A stretch of DNA of 64,000 nucleotides from Acidimicrobiaceae bacterium (GCA_020637235.1 JACJWG010000006.1:1-64000), one strand, 5' to 3'. Positions 40,246-50,186 are shown, numbered from the stretch's first letter. Notes: a model not told the origin generated them from the letters alone. Made by a program: numbers and translations.

Positions 40246-41394
40246 TCAGCGGCCGTACAACGAGCGCAGCGCGTCGACGAGGGCGTCGACGTCGTCGCCC
40301 ACCGTGTACGGCGCGACCGAGATCCGGAGCAGGACGTCGTCACCGAAGCGATGCACCGGCACCTCGATGCGATGCTCGTCGTACAACCGCTGCTTCACCA
40401 CGATCGGGTCGATGCCGGCGGGCAGTCGCACCACCGCCAATTGTGCGAACCAGTCGAAGCCGTCATCGGCGTACACCGGGTCGAGGCCGGTGAGATCGTC
40501 GATGCGCGTGCACGTCTCGGCGAGCAGGGCGTGACACCGCCGTTGCACGCCAGCCCAGTCCTGCCCCTCGATCCAGTCGATCGCTGCAGGCGTGGCGAGG
40601 AACGCAGCGAGATCTCGGGTGCCCTGCCACTCGTGGCGATCGACGAACTCGGAACCGCTCGGGTGGTCGCTCTCCCAGCCCCAGCTCACGACGAGCGGTT
40701 CGAGTTCGGGTTGGAGGTCGCGCCGGGCGTACAGGAAAGCCGAACCCTTGGGCGCGCACATCCACTTGTGGTTGGCGCCCGTGTAGACGTCGCAGCCGAG
40801 CGCCCCCAGGTCGAGCGGGACATGCGCGGGAATGTGGGCACCGTCGACGATGGTGAGCAGCCCCGCTTCCCTCCCCCGCCGGACGAGCTCCTCGACAGGG
40901 AAGCGCATCGCGGTCGCGCTCGTCATGTGGCTGAGGAACAGCACCCGGGTACGGGCGGTTCGGGCGCGCCACACCCGTTCGACGAACTCGTCGACCGACA
41001 CGCCGAAGGGGATGTGCGCCCGCACGTAGTTCGCGCCCGACCGTCGGCACATCCATCGCCAGGTCCGGTCCATCGCGCCGTACTCGTGATCCGTCGTGAG
41101 GATCTCGTCGCCGGGCGCGAGCCGCAGGCTCTTCACCACCATGTTGATGCCGGTGGTGGGATTGGGCACGTACACGAGGTCGTCGGCGTGGCACCCGACG
41201 AAGCCGGCGAGCCGGGCGCGGGCGACCGCGAGTCTGCCGTCGGCTTCGCGCTGCAACCAGCGCACCGGTTGACGTTCCATCTCGAGCTGCAGCGCCTGAT
41301 ACGCCTCGAAGACCGGACGCGGCGTGGCACCGAAGCTGCCGTGGTTCAGGAACGTGACGTCGGGATCGAGCAGGAACGGCGCACGGTCGGGCAC
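40246..41394 (-). CDS. PLP-dependent class V aminotransferase (isopenicillin-N epimerase-like)
   Basis: 382 residues. FLNHGSFGATPRPVF at the N-terminus, YVPNPTTGINMVVKSL, the PLP aspartate in LTIVDGAHIPAHVPLDL (about 195) and the Schiff-base Lys in YTGANHKWMCAPKGSAFL (about 225) define this group, which includes isopenicillin-N epimerases and cysteine desulfurase-like enzymes. The substrate is not predictable. GTG start with TAGCCT 6 nt upstream. Confidence 0.86.
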   Translation of the reverse strand: MPDRAPFLLDPDVTFLNHGSFGATPRPVFEAYQALQLEMERQPVRWLQREADGRLAVARARLAGFVGCHADDLVYVPNPTTGINMVVKSLRLAPGDEILTTDHEYGAMDRTWRWMCRRSGANYVRAHIPFGVSVDEFVERVWRARTARTRVLFLSHMTSATAMRFPVEELVRRGREAGLLTIVDGAHIPAHVPLDLGALGCDVYTGANHKWMCAPKGSAFLYARRDLQPELEPLVVSWGWESDHPSGSEFVDRHEWQGTRDLAAFLATPAAIDWIEGQDWAGVQRRCHALLAETCTRIDDLTGLDPVYADDGFDWFAQLAVVRLPAGIDPIVVKQRLYDEHRIEVPVHRFGDDVLLRISVAPYTVGDDVDALVDALRSLYGR

Positions 41395-41419
41395 CGGGCG
41401 AGGCTACTGCCGGGCGCCG

Positions 41420-41767
41420 TCAGCGCCCCGGATCGATCAGGACGCGGAACAGGTGGTCGACCGCCGGGTGCTCGGCGAGCCGTGCGCTCCACCCTCGGCG
41501 TGCCCGCTCCCAGGTGTCGTGGTCCACGCCGTGCAGTGCCGCCATCGACGTGAGCATCGACAGGTCGTGCTCGAAGACCGCGATCGATCGCACGATCGCC
41601 GCATACAGCTCCAGCCCCACCCCGGCGATCGGCTGCAACACCTCGTCCATCCCACTCGGATCGGGCGTTGCCGTGCCGGGGCGATCCCGGTCGCCCTCGC
41701 CGCGCTGGTCCGGGTGCTGGTCCGGGTGCTGGTCCCGGTGATGGTCCCGGTGATGGTCGGTCGACAT
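41420..41767 (-). CDS. Small protein with His/Asp-rich N-terminus, unknown
   Basis: 115 residues. The first 20 residues are short DHHRD/QHPDQ repeats, encoded by 12-bp tandem DNA repeats (41702-41760), and could bind metal. The rest is helical and ordered (GVGLELYAAIVRSIAVFEHDLSMLTSMAA, HDTWERARRGW). No family recognised. It lies between the aminotransferase and the divergent LLM monooxygenase; the start overlaps the repeat region. Confidence 0.55.
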   Translation of the reverse strand: MSTDHHRDHHRDQHPDQHPDQRGEGDRDRPGTATPDPSGMDEVLQPIAGVGLELYAAIVRSIAVFEHDLSMLTSMAALHGVDHDTWERARRGWSARLAEHPAVDHLFRVLIDPGR

Positions 41768-41927
41768 CGCAGTCCGGCGCTCCCTCGTCGGTTCGATCGC
41801 ATCGGGCGATCGAATCGTTCCGACGCACGAAACGCCCGGAACGTCGCGTCCGGTCCGCCGGGGCCCGGGTCCGGATCGGGCGTGACCGGCTCGTCGGGCT
41901 CGGCGGGACCTGTGCCACGATGACGCG

Positions 41928-43109
41928 ATGCCGCACCTGCAGCCGCACCCCAGCCCGCTCCGCTTCGGCCTGTTCATGCCGCCGATGCACAAGACCGGGG
42001 TGAACCCCACCCTCGCGCTCCAACGCGACCTCCGTCTCGTCGAACACCTCGACGACCTCGGCTACGACGAAGCGTGGATCGGCGAGCACCACTCGGCCGG
42101 CAGCGAGTTGATCGCGAGTCCCGAGGTGTTCATCGCCGCAGCGGCGGAGCGCACGAAGCGGATCAAGCTCGGGACCGGGGTCAACTCGCTCCCCTACCAC
42201 CACCCGTTCGTGCTCGCCGACCGGATCGTGATGCTCGACCACCTCACGCGTGGTCGGATGATGTTCGGTGCCGGCCCGGGCCAGCTGACGAGCGACGCGG
42301 CCATGCTCGGCATCGATCCGATGTCGCAACGGCCGCGGATGGAGCAGGCCTTCGACGTGATGATGCGTCTCTTCGCCGGTGAGACGGTGACCGCCCGCAC
42401 CGACTGGTTCACCTGCGAGGAGGCCGTGCTGCAGATCCGGCCGTACAGCAACTTCGACATCGCGGTGGCGTCGTCGATCTCGCCGTCGGGCTCGAAGCTC
42501 GCCGGTCGCTACGGCACGGGCATGCTGTCGATCGCGGCCACCGAACCAGCTGCGTTCCAGGTGCTCGACTACAACTACGGCGTCTGGCAGGAGGAGGCAG
42601 CGCTGCACGGTCACGACGCACCGCGCGACAAGTGGCGCCTCATGGGGCCGATGCACATCGCCGAGACCGTCGAGCAAGCGAAGAAGAACTGCGAGTACGG
42701 ACTGCAGTGGGTGTTCGAGTACCTGAGCCACATCATCCCGACGGGCGACCCCAGTGCACCCCCGCCGCCCACGGACTACAGCGACTTCGTGGACTACGCG
42801 AACGAGAGCGGACGGATGGTGATCGGCACGCCCGAGATGGCGATCGAGCAGCTCGAACGGCTGGTCGACAAGACCGGTGGATTCGGGTGCTACCTCTTCC
42901 TCGGCGCCGATCTCGCAGACTTCGGCGCCACCATGCGCAGTTACGAGCTCTTCGCCGAGCGGGTGATGCCGCACTTCACCGGTCAACTCGCGCCCGTGCA
43001 GGCCAGCTACGACGCCGTGATCGGAGCGGGCAGCCGTTGGGTCGACGCCACCCTCAACGCACAGCTCACCGCGATCGCGAACTACGAGCAGGAGCGTGCC
43101 GCCCGCTGA
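41928..43109 (+). CDS. Luciferase-like monooxygenase (LimB/limonene monooxygenase-like)
   Basis: 393 residues. LLM fold with FGLFMPPMHKTGVNPTLA, YDEAWIGEHHSAGSELIASPEV (the EHHS motif), IKLGTGVNSLPYHHPFVLADRI, GRMMFGAGPGQLTSDAAMLG and a long C-terminal part (YLFLGADLADFG). This corresponds to the FMN-dependent alkanal/limonene-type branch. It needs a flavin reductase not seen nearby. Substrate unknown. Confidence 0.85.
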   Translation: MPHLQPHPSPLRFGLFMPPMHKTGVNPTLALQRDLRLVEHLDDLGYDEAWIGEHHSAGSELIASPEVFIAAAAERTKRIKLGTGVNSLPYHHPFVLADRIVMLDHLTRGRMMFGAGPGQLTSDAAMLGIDPMSQRPRMEQAFDVMMRLFAGETVTARTDWFTCEEAVLQIRPYSNFDIAVASSISPSGSKLAGRYGTGMLSIAATEPAAFQVLDYNYGVWQEEAALHGHDAPRDKWRLMGPMHIAETVEQAKKNCEYGLQWVFEYLSHIIPTGDPSAPPPPTDYSDFVDYANESGRMVIGTPEMAIEQLERLVDKTGGFGCYLFLGADLADFGATMRSYELFAERVMPHFTGQLAPVQASYDAVIGAGSRWVDATLNAQLTAIANYEQERAAR

Positions 43110-43200
43110 CGCCCGGTGTCAGCGAGCCGGTGACGGCTCGCCTATGGTGTCGCCCGTCACAACATGCGAACGTCGCTCACCGCGACGACTGGGGGTAGCG

Positions 43201-44301
43201 GTGAACACACGGATCGGAACACGCGAGACCGACGATCCCTTGCTGGAGGTCGAGGATCTGCACACCACGTTCACGCTCGGACACGGTTCGGTCCGTGCCG
43301 TGGACGGCGTGTCGCTCACCTTGCACCGCGGCAAGACCCTCGGTGTCGTCGGTGAGTCCGGGTCGGGCAAGACCGTGCTGTCGCGCACGATCATGGGGCT
43401 CAACACGGCGTCGAACGTCACGATCTCGGGCTCGGTGCGCTACGCCGGCGAGGAACTCGTCGGTCGGCCGTCGAAGCACTTGCGGTCGTTGTTCGGCCCC
43501 GAGATGGCGATGGTCTTCCAAGACCCGATGACCTCACTGAACCCGGTGGTGAAAGTGGGCCGGCAGCTCACCGAGCACGTGCGATACCACCTCGGCCTCG
43601 GCAAGTCGGAGGCCGAGAAGATCGCGATCGCGCTGCTCACCTCCGTCCGGATCCCCGAACCCGAGGCGCGTCTCGACGCCTACCCGCATCAGATGTCCGG
43701 CGGGATGCGCCAGCGCGTGTGCATCGCGATGGCTCTTGCGTGCGGGCCGCGGCTGTTGTTCGCCGACGAACCGACCACGGCGCTCGACGTCACCGTGCAG
43801 CACCAGATCCTGAACCTGTTGGCCGAACAGCAGCGCGACCGGGCGATGGGCATGGTGCTGGTCACCCACGACCTCGGTGTCGTGGCCGGCCGCACCGACG
43901 AGATCGTCGTGATGTACGCCGGGCGCGTCGTCGAGCGAGCCCCCACGACCACGCTGTTCGCCGAGATGCGGCATCCGTACACCGAAGGCCTGTTGCGGTC
44001 GATCCCGAAGACCAGCGAGGCCAAGCACACCCGCCTCAACGCGATCCACGGACGCCCGCCCGACCTGCTCTCACCACCGCCCGGCTGCAAGTTCGCGCCG
44101 CGTTGTCCCTACGCACAGGAACGGTGCCGGAACGAGGAACCACCGCTCACCGATCCCGAGACGCCCGGGCACTCGTTCCGGTGCTTCTATCCGATCGGGA
44201 CGCCGGAGAACCGGGCGGCCTACGAGTCGAACCTCGCGGCCGGCCTGCCGCAGACCCTCGCAGCTGCCGGACAGCTGCTCGCCACGGAGGAGGTCGCCTG
44301 A
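43201..44301 (+). CDS. Oligopeptide/dipeptide-type ABC transporter ATP-binding protein (DppD-like)
   Basis: 366 residues. Walker A GESGSGKTVLS (about 55-65), Q-loop FQDPMTSLNP, signature MSGGMRQRVCIAMALA (about 170), Walker B LLFADEPTTALD, switch His in VTHDLG, and the C-terminal oligopeptide-ABC extension CKFAPRCPYAQERC with its Cys cluster. GTG at 43201 follows a G-rich SD. First gene of a five-gene importer cluster. Confidence 0.9.
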   Translation: MNTRIGTRETDDPLLEVEDLHTTFTLGHGSVRAVDGVSLTLHRGKTLGVVGESGSGKTVLSRTIMGLNTASNVTISGSVRYAGEELVGRPSKHLRSLFGPEMAMVFQDPMTSLNPVVKVGRQLTEHVRYHLGLGKSEAEKIAIALLTSVRIPEPEARLDAYPHQMSGGMRQRVCIAMALACGPRLLFADEPTTALDVTVQHQILNLLAEQQRDRAMGMVLVTHDLGVVAGRTDEIVVMYAGRVVERAPTTTLFAEMRHPYTEGLLRSIPKTSEAKHTRLNAIHGRPPDLLSPPPGCKFAPRCPYAQERCRNEEPPLTDPETPGHSFRCFYPIGTPENRAAYESNLAAGLPQTLAAAGQLLATEEVA

Positions 44302-45323
44302 TGGCCGGATCGGGAACCGCGCACCTCCGACCGCTCGACGAGGTGCTCCTGCGGGTGGAGGACCTCGTCGTCGAGTTCCCCGCGAAGGGTGGGCGTGTCG
44401 TCCACGCCGTCAGTGGCATCAGCTTCGACATCGCGAAGGGTGAGACGCTCGGTCTCGTCGGCGAGTCGGGGTGCGGCAAGTCGACCACGGGACGTGCCAT
44501 TCTCCAACTCCCGCCACCGACGAGCGGTTCGGTCGTGCTCCACGGCGAGGACCTCACGAAGGCGGATGCGTCGGTCGTCCGGAGTCGGCGAACCGACATG
44601 CAGATGATCTTCCAGGATCCGATCTCGTCACTGAACCCGCGGCGCTACATCGGTGACGTCGTCGCCGAACCGCTCGGCGTGTGGGGTCCGAAGGACCGCG
44701 ACGAGCAGTGGCGCATCGTCGCCCAGACGCTCGAGCGTGTCGGCATCGACCCCGACCTCGCGAGGTTCAAGCGTCCGCACGAGTTCTCCGGAGGCCAGTG
44801 CCAGCGCATCTCGATCGCGCGGGCGCTCGTGCTCGATCCCGAGCTGATCATCTGCGACGAGCCGGTGTCGGCACTCGACGTGTCGATCCAGGCGCAGATC
44901 CTCAACCTGCTCGAGGACCTGAAGCGCGACTCGCAGCTGACGCTCGTGTTCATCGCCCACGATCTCGCCGTCGTGAAGAACATCAGCGACCGGGTGGCCG
45001 TGATGTACCTCGGGAAGATGTGCGAGATCTCCGAGTCCGACGAGCTCTATGCGCGCCCGGCGCATCCGTACACGAGCCTGCTGCTCGGCTCGGTGCCCGA
45101 ACCCGATCCCTCGATCGACGTGTCGTCGATCGAGGTCGTGGAGGGCGAGCTGCCCTCGCCGCTCGCTCCGCCGTCGGGCTGCAGGTTCCGCACGCGTTGC
45201 CCGCGGGTGACCGACGTGTGTGCGACCGACGAGCCGCTGATGCGACGCGTCGGCGACGACCACTTCGTCGCATGTCACCATCCGCTCATCACCCCGGTCG
45301 AGGTCGGGCAGGCAACCAGATGA
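44301..45323 (+). CDS. Oligopeptide/dipeptide-type ABC transporter ATP-binding protein (DppF-like)
   Basis: 340 residues. Walker A GESGCGKSTTG, Q-loop FQDPISSLNP, signature FSGGQCQRISIARAL, Walker B LIICDEPVSALD, switch His IAHDLAVV, and C-terminal CRFRTRCPRVTDVC. It forms the heterodimeric ATPase with the preceding protein; ATG overlaps its stop by 1 bp (TGATG). Confidence 0.9.
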   Translation: MAGSGTAHLRPLDEVLLRVEDLVVEFPAKGGRVVHAVSGISFDIAKGETLGLVGESGCGKSTTGRAILQLPPPTSGSVVLHGEDLTKADASVVRSRRTDMQMIFQDPISSLNPRRYIGDVVAEPLGVWGPKDRDEQWRIVAQTLERVGIDPDLARFKRPHEFSGGQCQRISIARALVLDPELIICDEPVSALDVSIQAQILNLLEDLKRDSQLTLVFIAHDLAVVKNISDRVAVMYLGKMCEISESDELYARPAHPYTSLLLGSVPEPDPSIDVSSIEVVEGELPSPLAPPSGCRFRTRCPRVTDVCATDEPLMRRVGDDHFVACHHPLITPVEVGQATR

Positions 45324-45492
45324 CAACCAGTTGACAGCAGGTTGACAGGCGGACGCGGGTCGCCGGCGAGATCGCGGCGGGACTGAGTGCCGTCCGCGGT
45401 CTGTGACGGGAGTCATATGTGCTAGAACGAAGGCGGCGTCGCTGGGGGTGACGCCGGCTGCGGGGGCAGCGAACACAACCATGGGGGTATCC

Positions 45493-47277
45493 ATGCACAG
45501 ACGGGGAGTCAAGCGGGCGCTCGCGATTCCGCTGCTGCTGTCGATGGTCGTCGCTGCGTGCGGCGGCGACGACGACGGCGACACGGCATCCGACGACACG
45601 AGTGTCGAAGCCACCACCGGCGACGCCACAGACGACACCGGCGACGGCGGTGACGATGGAGGGGACGATGGTGGTGACGTCACCACGCCGGCCACCGTCG
45701 AGGACACCGACACCAGCATCGTGCGCGAGGAGGGCGAACGTACCTACGGGGGCGACGTCATCTTCGGTCTCGAGGCCGAGGCGGTGGGCATGCGGCCGTG
45801 GGAGGACGCCTGCGGCGAGCCGTGCCTGAACATCCAGCTGTCGATGATGGAGCAGCTGATGCGCGAGCGTGCCGACGGTTCGTACGGCCCCTGGCTCGCG
45901 ACCGACATCACGTCGAACGACGACTTCACCGTCTGGACGATGACGCTGCGCGACGGCGTGACGTTCCACAACGGCGAGCCGTTCAACGCCCAGACGATCG
46001 TCGACATGTACCCGGTGCAGCAGAGCGGTACGTCGGGCGCAGCAGCGATCAACGCCGCCAAGCTCGCCTCGCTCGAGGCGACCGGCGACATGGAGATCAC
46101 CTACACGCTCTCGACGCCGAACTCGGCGTTCCCGGCATCGCTGGCCGGCGTGCTCGGCCGCGTGTTCGAGCCGAAGGCGGCCGCAGCCGACCCGGACGGG
46201 TTCACGATGAACCCGATCGGCACCGGACCGTTCGTCATGGACAAGCGCGACATCGACAACGAGACGGTGGTGGTGCGCAACGAGAACTACTGGATGAGCG
46301 ATCCGGACGGCAACCAGTTGCCGTACCTCGACTCGATCACGTTCCGTCCGATCCCCGACGAGGGCACCCGCCTCGACTCCCTGCTGTCGGGCACCGTGAA
46401 CATGATGCACTCGCTGCGTCAGGGCACCATCCGCGACGCACGTGGCGCCGATGGGATCCAGCTCTACGAGTTCCAGGGCAACAACACCGGCGGCGGCATG
46501 TACAACACCGCGGTGCCGCCGTTCGACGACGTGCGCGTGCGTCGTGGCCTCAACCTGATGAACAACCAGGAGGCCGTCATCGATGCCCTCGGTGGTACCG
46601 GCATCTCGCTGCCGGCCACCCAGTGGTTCTCGCCCGACAGCCCCTACTGGACGCAGGAGGCGGCCGACGCGTGGCCGACGTTCGACTTCGAGGCCGGGGT
46701 CGAGTCGATCCAGGCCTACATCGACGATCCCGCTCGTTCCGACGGCAAGGCGCCCGGTGAGCTGATCGACGTCGAGCTCTCGTGCCCGCCCGACCCGACC
46801 CTGATCGCTGCGATGCAGGTGATCGAGCAGGTCTGGACCGGCTCGGGTCTCGTGAACGTGACGCTCACCCAGTTCGACCAGGCGACCCACATCTCCAACG
46901 CCGTCAACGACGCCCACCGGGCGCACTGCTGGCGGTGGAGCTCGAACCAGGATCCGTCGCTCGCGATCGATCCCGTGGTCGCACCGCCGGAGGAGTCGGT
47001 GTCGAACTTCCCGAACTTCTTCAACGAGGAGTCGTTCCAGCTCGCCCAGCAGGCGCTGCAGACCGACGACGTCGAGGAGCGCACGGAGCTCTACAAGGAG
47101 ATCATGCTGAACTTCGCCGAGGACAGCATCTTCTGGTACTCGGGCTACACGGCCACGATGGTGGCGGTCGACCCGTCGATCCAGGGCATCAACGGGTGGC
47201 TGCTGCCCGACGGCACGCTCGGCAACGGCTTCCCGAACGCCTTCGTGACGTTCACCGAGGTGTGGATCGAGCAGTGA
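45493..47277 (+). CDS. ABC transporter solute-binding lipoprotein, family 5
   Basis: 594 residues. Lipoprotein signal with lipobox VVAAC (Cys near residue 23), an Asp/Thr/Gly-rich linker (DDTGDGGDDGGDDGGD) and the family-5 (peptide/nickel) binding fold: YGPWLATDI, WTMTLRDGVTFHNGEPF (about 145-165), YTLSTPNSAFP, NPIGTGPFVMDK and FRPIPDEGTRLDSLLSGTVNM. Ligand probably a peptide or related compound. ATG 45493 has a G-run SD; an ATG 12 nt upstream is the alternative. The 169 bp before it may hold the promoter for the binding protein and permeases. Confidence 0.9.
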   Translation: MHRRGVKRALAIPLLLSMVVAACGGDDDGDTASDDTSVEATTGDATDDTGDGGDDGGDDGGDVTTPATVEDTDTSIVREEGERTYGGDVIFGLEAEAVGMRPWEDACGEPCLNIQLSMMEQLMRERADGSYGPWLATDITSNDDFTVWTMTLRDGVTFHNGEPFNAQTIVDMYPVQQSGTSGAAAINAAKLASLEATGDMEITYTLSTPNSAFPASLAGVLGRVFEPKAAAADPDGFTMNPIGTGPFVMDKRDIDNETVVVRNENYWMSDPDGNQLPYLDSITFRPIPDEGTRLDSLLSGTVNMMHSLRQGTIRDARGADGIQLYEFQGNNTGGGMYNTAVPPFDDVRVRRGLNLMNNQEAVIDALGGTGISLPATQWFSPDSPYWTQEAADAWPTFDFEAGVESIQAYIDDPARSDGKAPGELIDVELSCPPDPTLIAAMQVIEQVWTGSGLVNVTLTQFDQATHISNAVNDAHRAHCWRWSSNQDPSLAIDPVVAPPEESVSNFPNFFNEESFQLAQQALQTDDVEERTELYKEIMLNFAEDSIFWYSGYTATMVAVDPSIQGINGWLLPDGTLGNGFPNAFVTFTEVWIEQ

Positions 47278-47318
47278 TGGCACGTCGACCGGATCCCCGT
47301 ACGAGAGGCTCGATCTAG

Positions 47319-48272
47319 ATGGCCAGGGTCATCGCCACACGGCTGCTCCGTCTGGTCGCGACGCTGCTCGCCGTGACCTTCCTGACCTTCTCGATGCTCG
47401 AGCTCCTCCCCGGGGATCCGGTCGACACGCTCCTCCCACCCGACGCCAACCGCACGGAGGAACTGGTCGCCCAGATCCGCGCCGAACTCAACCTCGACGA
47501 CCCGTTCTTCGTGCGCTACTTCAGCTGGCTCGGCGACTTCGTCCGAGGCGACCTCGGCAAGTCGTACATCACCGGCCAGACGGTCGCCGACACCATCGCC
47601 GACCGGCTCCCGATCACCTTGCAGCTCGCGATGATGTCGATCGGCATGGCACTGCTGATCGCCGTGCCGCTCGGCATCCTCGGTGCGTACAAGCAAGGCA
47701 AGTGGCCCGACACCGTCACCTCGGCCGGCGTGCAGGTGGCGTTGTCGGTGCCCAACTTCATCTTCGGCATCTTCTTGATCTGGCTCATGGCGGTGCAGCT
47801 GCAATGGCTCCCCGCCACCGGTTGGAACCGACTCACCGATCAGGGCCTCGTCGCCAATCTGAAGACCTCGGTGCTGCCCGCCTCGGCACTGGCCCTGTCG
47901 CAACTGGCCGTCTTCTCCCGTCTCGTCCGATCGGACATGATCGCCACGCTGCAGGAGAACTACGTGCTGACCGCCCGGTCGAAGGGCCTGCCCGACAAGT
48001 ACATCCTGTTCCGGCACGCGCTGCGTCCGAGCTCGCTCAGCCTGATGACGATCGTCGGCATCAACTTCGGGGCCCTGCTCGGCGGCACCGTCATCATCGA
48101 GACGATGTTCGCCGTGCCCGGCCTGGGCTTCCGGCTGATCAACGCGATCAACTCTCGCGACATCCTGGTGATCCAGGGCATCACCGTGTTCATCGCCACG
48201 GCGTACGTGGTGATCAACACCGTGGTCGACCTGCTCTACAGCGCGCTCGATCCGCGCATCCGGAGGAGCTGA
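47319..48272 (+). CDS. ABC transporter permease (DppB-like)
   Basis: 317 residues, six membrane segments, N-terminal LRLVATLLAVTFLTFSMLELLPGDPV typical of DppB/OppB, the EAA-type loop SALALSQLAVFSRLVRSDM to GLPDKYILFRHALRP, and GGTVIIETMFAVPGLG. Follows the binding protein by 41 bp and precedes the second permease by 3 bp. Confidence 0.92.
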   Translation: MARVIATRLLRLVATLLAVTFLTFSMLELLPGDPVDTLLPPDANRTEELVAQIRAELNLDDPFFVRYFSWLGDFVRGDLGKSYITGQTVADTIADRLPITLQLAMMSIGMALLIAVPLGILGAYKQGKWPDTVTSAGVQVALSVPNFIFGIFLIWLMAVQLQWLPATGWNRLTDQGLVANLKTSVLPASALALSQLAVFSRLVRSDMIATLQENYVLTARSKGLPDKYILFRHALRPSSLSLMTIVGINFGALLGGTVIIETMFAVPGLGFRLINAINSRDILVIQGITVFIATAYVVINTVVDLLYSALDPRIRRS

Positions 48273-48275
48273 ACG

Positions 48276-49286
48276 ATGGCATCGACCGACACCGCCCCGA
48301 GTGCGCCGTCCGACTCGTCGACCGGCGACCCGTCCCGCCACGCGATCGGCGACGCCGCCAGGCCGGTGCCGCAGGGCCACAAGCCCAAGCGGCAGCCGCT
48401 CTGGAAGATCTTCCGCTCGATGCCGATCGTGGTGAAGATGGCATCGATCTGGCTCACGCTCGTCGTCGTCGGGGCCATCTACTCCAAGCTCGACGTCACG
48501 GTGTTCGACGGCGCGCTCCCCCTGCAGGACCCGAACCTGCAGCTCAACAACTTCAACCCCGCCACCGGCGAGTTCGGCACCGTCGAACCGCTCTCGGCGC
48601 CCTCCGCCAGCCACTGGCTCGGCACCGACGCACTGGCGCGCGACACCTTCTCCCGTATCGTGCACGGCTCGTGGGTGAGTGTCATCGTCGTGGTCGTCTC
48701 GGTGCTCTGTGGCGTCGTGATCGGCGGCCTCCTCGGCTCGCTCGTCGGGTTCGTGCGCAAGAAGACCGAGACCATCGTGATGGCCGTGGTCGACGTGGTG
48801 CTCGCTTTCCCGGCGCTCATCCTGCTGCTCGCGCTCGTCTCGATCTTCGAGGTGCGCGACCTGTTCATCATCAGCTTCGTGATCGGTGTGCTGTCGATCC
48901 CGATCTACACCCGCGTCGCGCGTGCCAACAGCCTCGCGGTGAGCAACCGCGAGTTCGTCACGGCGGCACGAGCCATCGGCACCAAGCCGACACGGATCCT
49001 GCGGCGCGAGATCATCCCCAACGTGCTGCCGACGCTGCTCGCGTATGCGATGGTGGCCGCGGCGAGCGTGATCGTCGTGGAGGGTGCACTGTCGTTCCTG
49101 GGCCTCAGCGTGCAGCTCCCCACGTCGACGTGGGGCAACATGATCAACCAGGCCCGCCGCGACATCAAGGAGAACGTCTGGCAGGTGCTGTTCCCGTCGC
49201 TCTCGCTCACGATCACCGTGCTCTCGCTCAACCAGGTCGGCGACTTCTTCCAGAAGCGCTCCGCCTTCCGCGGCAGCGCGCTGTGA
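48276..49286 (+). CDS. ABC transporter permease (DppC-like)
   Basis: 336 residues. N-terminal cytoplasmic Ser/Pro/Lys-rich extension (1-45), first membrane segment near 55-75, periplasmic loop with LSAPSASHWLGTDALARDTFSRIVHG, the DppC hallmark, then five segments with the EAA loop ANSLAVSNREFVTAARAIGTKPTRI and EGALSFLGLSVQLPTSTWG. Ends 6 bp before the convergent Fe-S subunit gene. Confidence 0.92.
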   Translation: MASTDTAPSAPSDSSTGDPSRHAIGDAARPVPQGHKPKRQPLWKIFRSMPIVVKMASIWLTLVVVGAIYSKLDVTVFDGALPLQDPNLQLNNFNPATGEFGTVEPLSAPSASHWLGTDALARDTFSRIVHGSWVSVIVVVVSVLCGVVIGGLLGSLVGFVRKKTETIVMAVVDVVLAFPALILLLALVSIFEVRDLFIISFVIGVLSIPIYTRVARANSLAVSNREFVTAARAIGTKPTRILRREIIPNVLPTLLAYAMVAAASVIVVEGALSFLGLSVQLPTSTWGNMINQARRDIKENVWQVLFPSLSLTITVLSLNQVGDFFQKRSAFRGSAL

Positions 49287-49292
49287 GCCGGG

Positions 49293-50186
49293 TCAGTCGC
49301 GGTTCTGTACGTGCTGGAAGCCGAACCGGCCCTTGATGCAGAGGTTGCCGTGGGTGACCGAGTGATCGCTCGGGCTGGTGACCTTCACGATCGACGCGTC
49401 CTGCACGTGCAACGTGAGCTGGCATCCCACCCCGCAATAGGGACAGATCGTGTCGGTCTGCGTCTGACGTGACTCGTCCCAGTTGCCCGCCGCGCGCATG
49501 TCGTGTTCGGTGGTGAACATCAACGCCCCGGTGGGGCACACGGCGATGCAGTTGCCGCAGTACACGCAGGCGCTGTCGGGGAGTTCGGCGTCGTACTCGG
49601 CGGCGATCCGTGCGTCGAAGCCGCGGCCGGCGACGGCGATCGCGAAGGTGTTCTGCCACTGCGAGCCGCACGCGTCGACGCACTTGTAGCAGAGGATGCA
49701 CTTCTCGTAGTCGCGCACGTAGAGCTCGTTGTCACGCACGACCGGTTGCGCCTTGGTCGCACGCTCGCTGCCGTAGCGCTCGGTGTCGACGCCGTACTCC
49801 TCGTTCCACCGCCCGACGTTCGCGGCGACGGACAGATCGGTCGACGAGCCGAGGAACTCGAGCACCATCCGCCGGCTGTGGCGCACCCGCTCGGTGTCGG
49901 TGCGCACCACCATGCCCGCGTCCACGGTGCGCGAGCACGACGGCACCAACGTGCGCGAGCCCTCCACCTCGACCATGCAGACCCGGCACGCGTTCTTCGG
50001 CGTGAGCGTGTCGCCGTAGCACAGCGTCGGGATGTCGTCGTGGCCGGCACTACGGCACGCCTGCAGGACGGTGGTGCCCTCGGCGACCCGTACGGTCTCG
50101 CCGTCGACGGTCAGCTCGACCAGATGCTTCGGGGGCGCGACCGGTGTGCCGGGCCGGACGGCGGCAGCGGGATCGATCGTGGTCAT
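49293..50186 (-). CDS. Formate dehydrogenase Fe-S subunit (split N-terminal region of FdsA/FdhA)
   Basis: 297 residues. A [2Fe-2S] ferredoxin domain (LCYGDTLTPKNACRVCMVEV, about 55-75), a His-ligand-type region, two [4Fe-4S] motifs (CILCYKCVDAC, CVYCGNCIAVCP) and a C-terminal molybdopterin-oxidoreductase Fe4S4 domain (CPYCGVGC to GNLCIKGRFGF). In usual NAD-dependent enzymes these precede the Mo domain in one chain; here the chain stops at QNRD, exactly where RLTRPL would continue. It would carry electrons between the Mo/W site and the NAD module. ATG overlaps the upstream stop (ATGA). Confidence 0.85.
   Translation of the reverse strand: MTTIDPAAAVRPGTPVAPPKHLVELTVDGETVRVAEGTTVLQACRSAGHDDIPTLCYGDTLTPKNACRVCMVEVEGSRTLVPSCSRTVDAGMVVRTDTERVRHSRRMVLEFLGSSTDLSVAANVGRWNEEYGVDTERYGSERATKAQPVVRDNELYVRDYEKCILCYKCVDACGSQWQNTFAIAVAGRGFDARIAAEYDAELPDSACVYCGNCIAVCPTGALMFTTEHDMRAAGNWDESRQTQTDTICPYCGVGCQLTLHVQDASIVKVTSPSDHSVTHGNLCIKGRFGFQHVQNRD

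Noticed and set aside
45289..47283. 664-residue antisense frame opposite the solute-binding protein
   Set aside because: Shadow of a clearly coding gene with lipobox and family motifs on the other strand.
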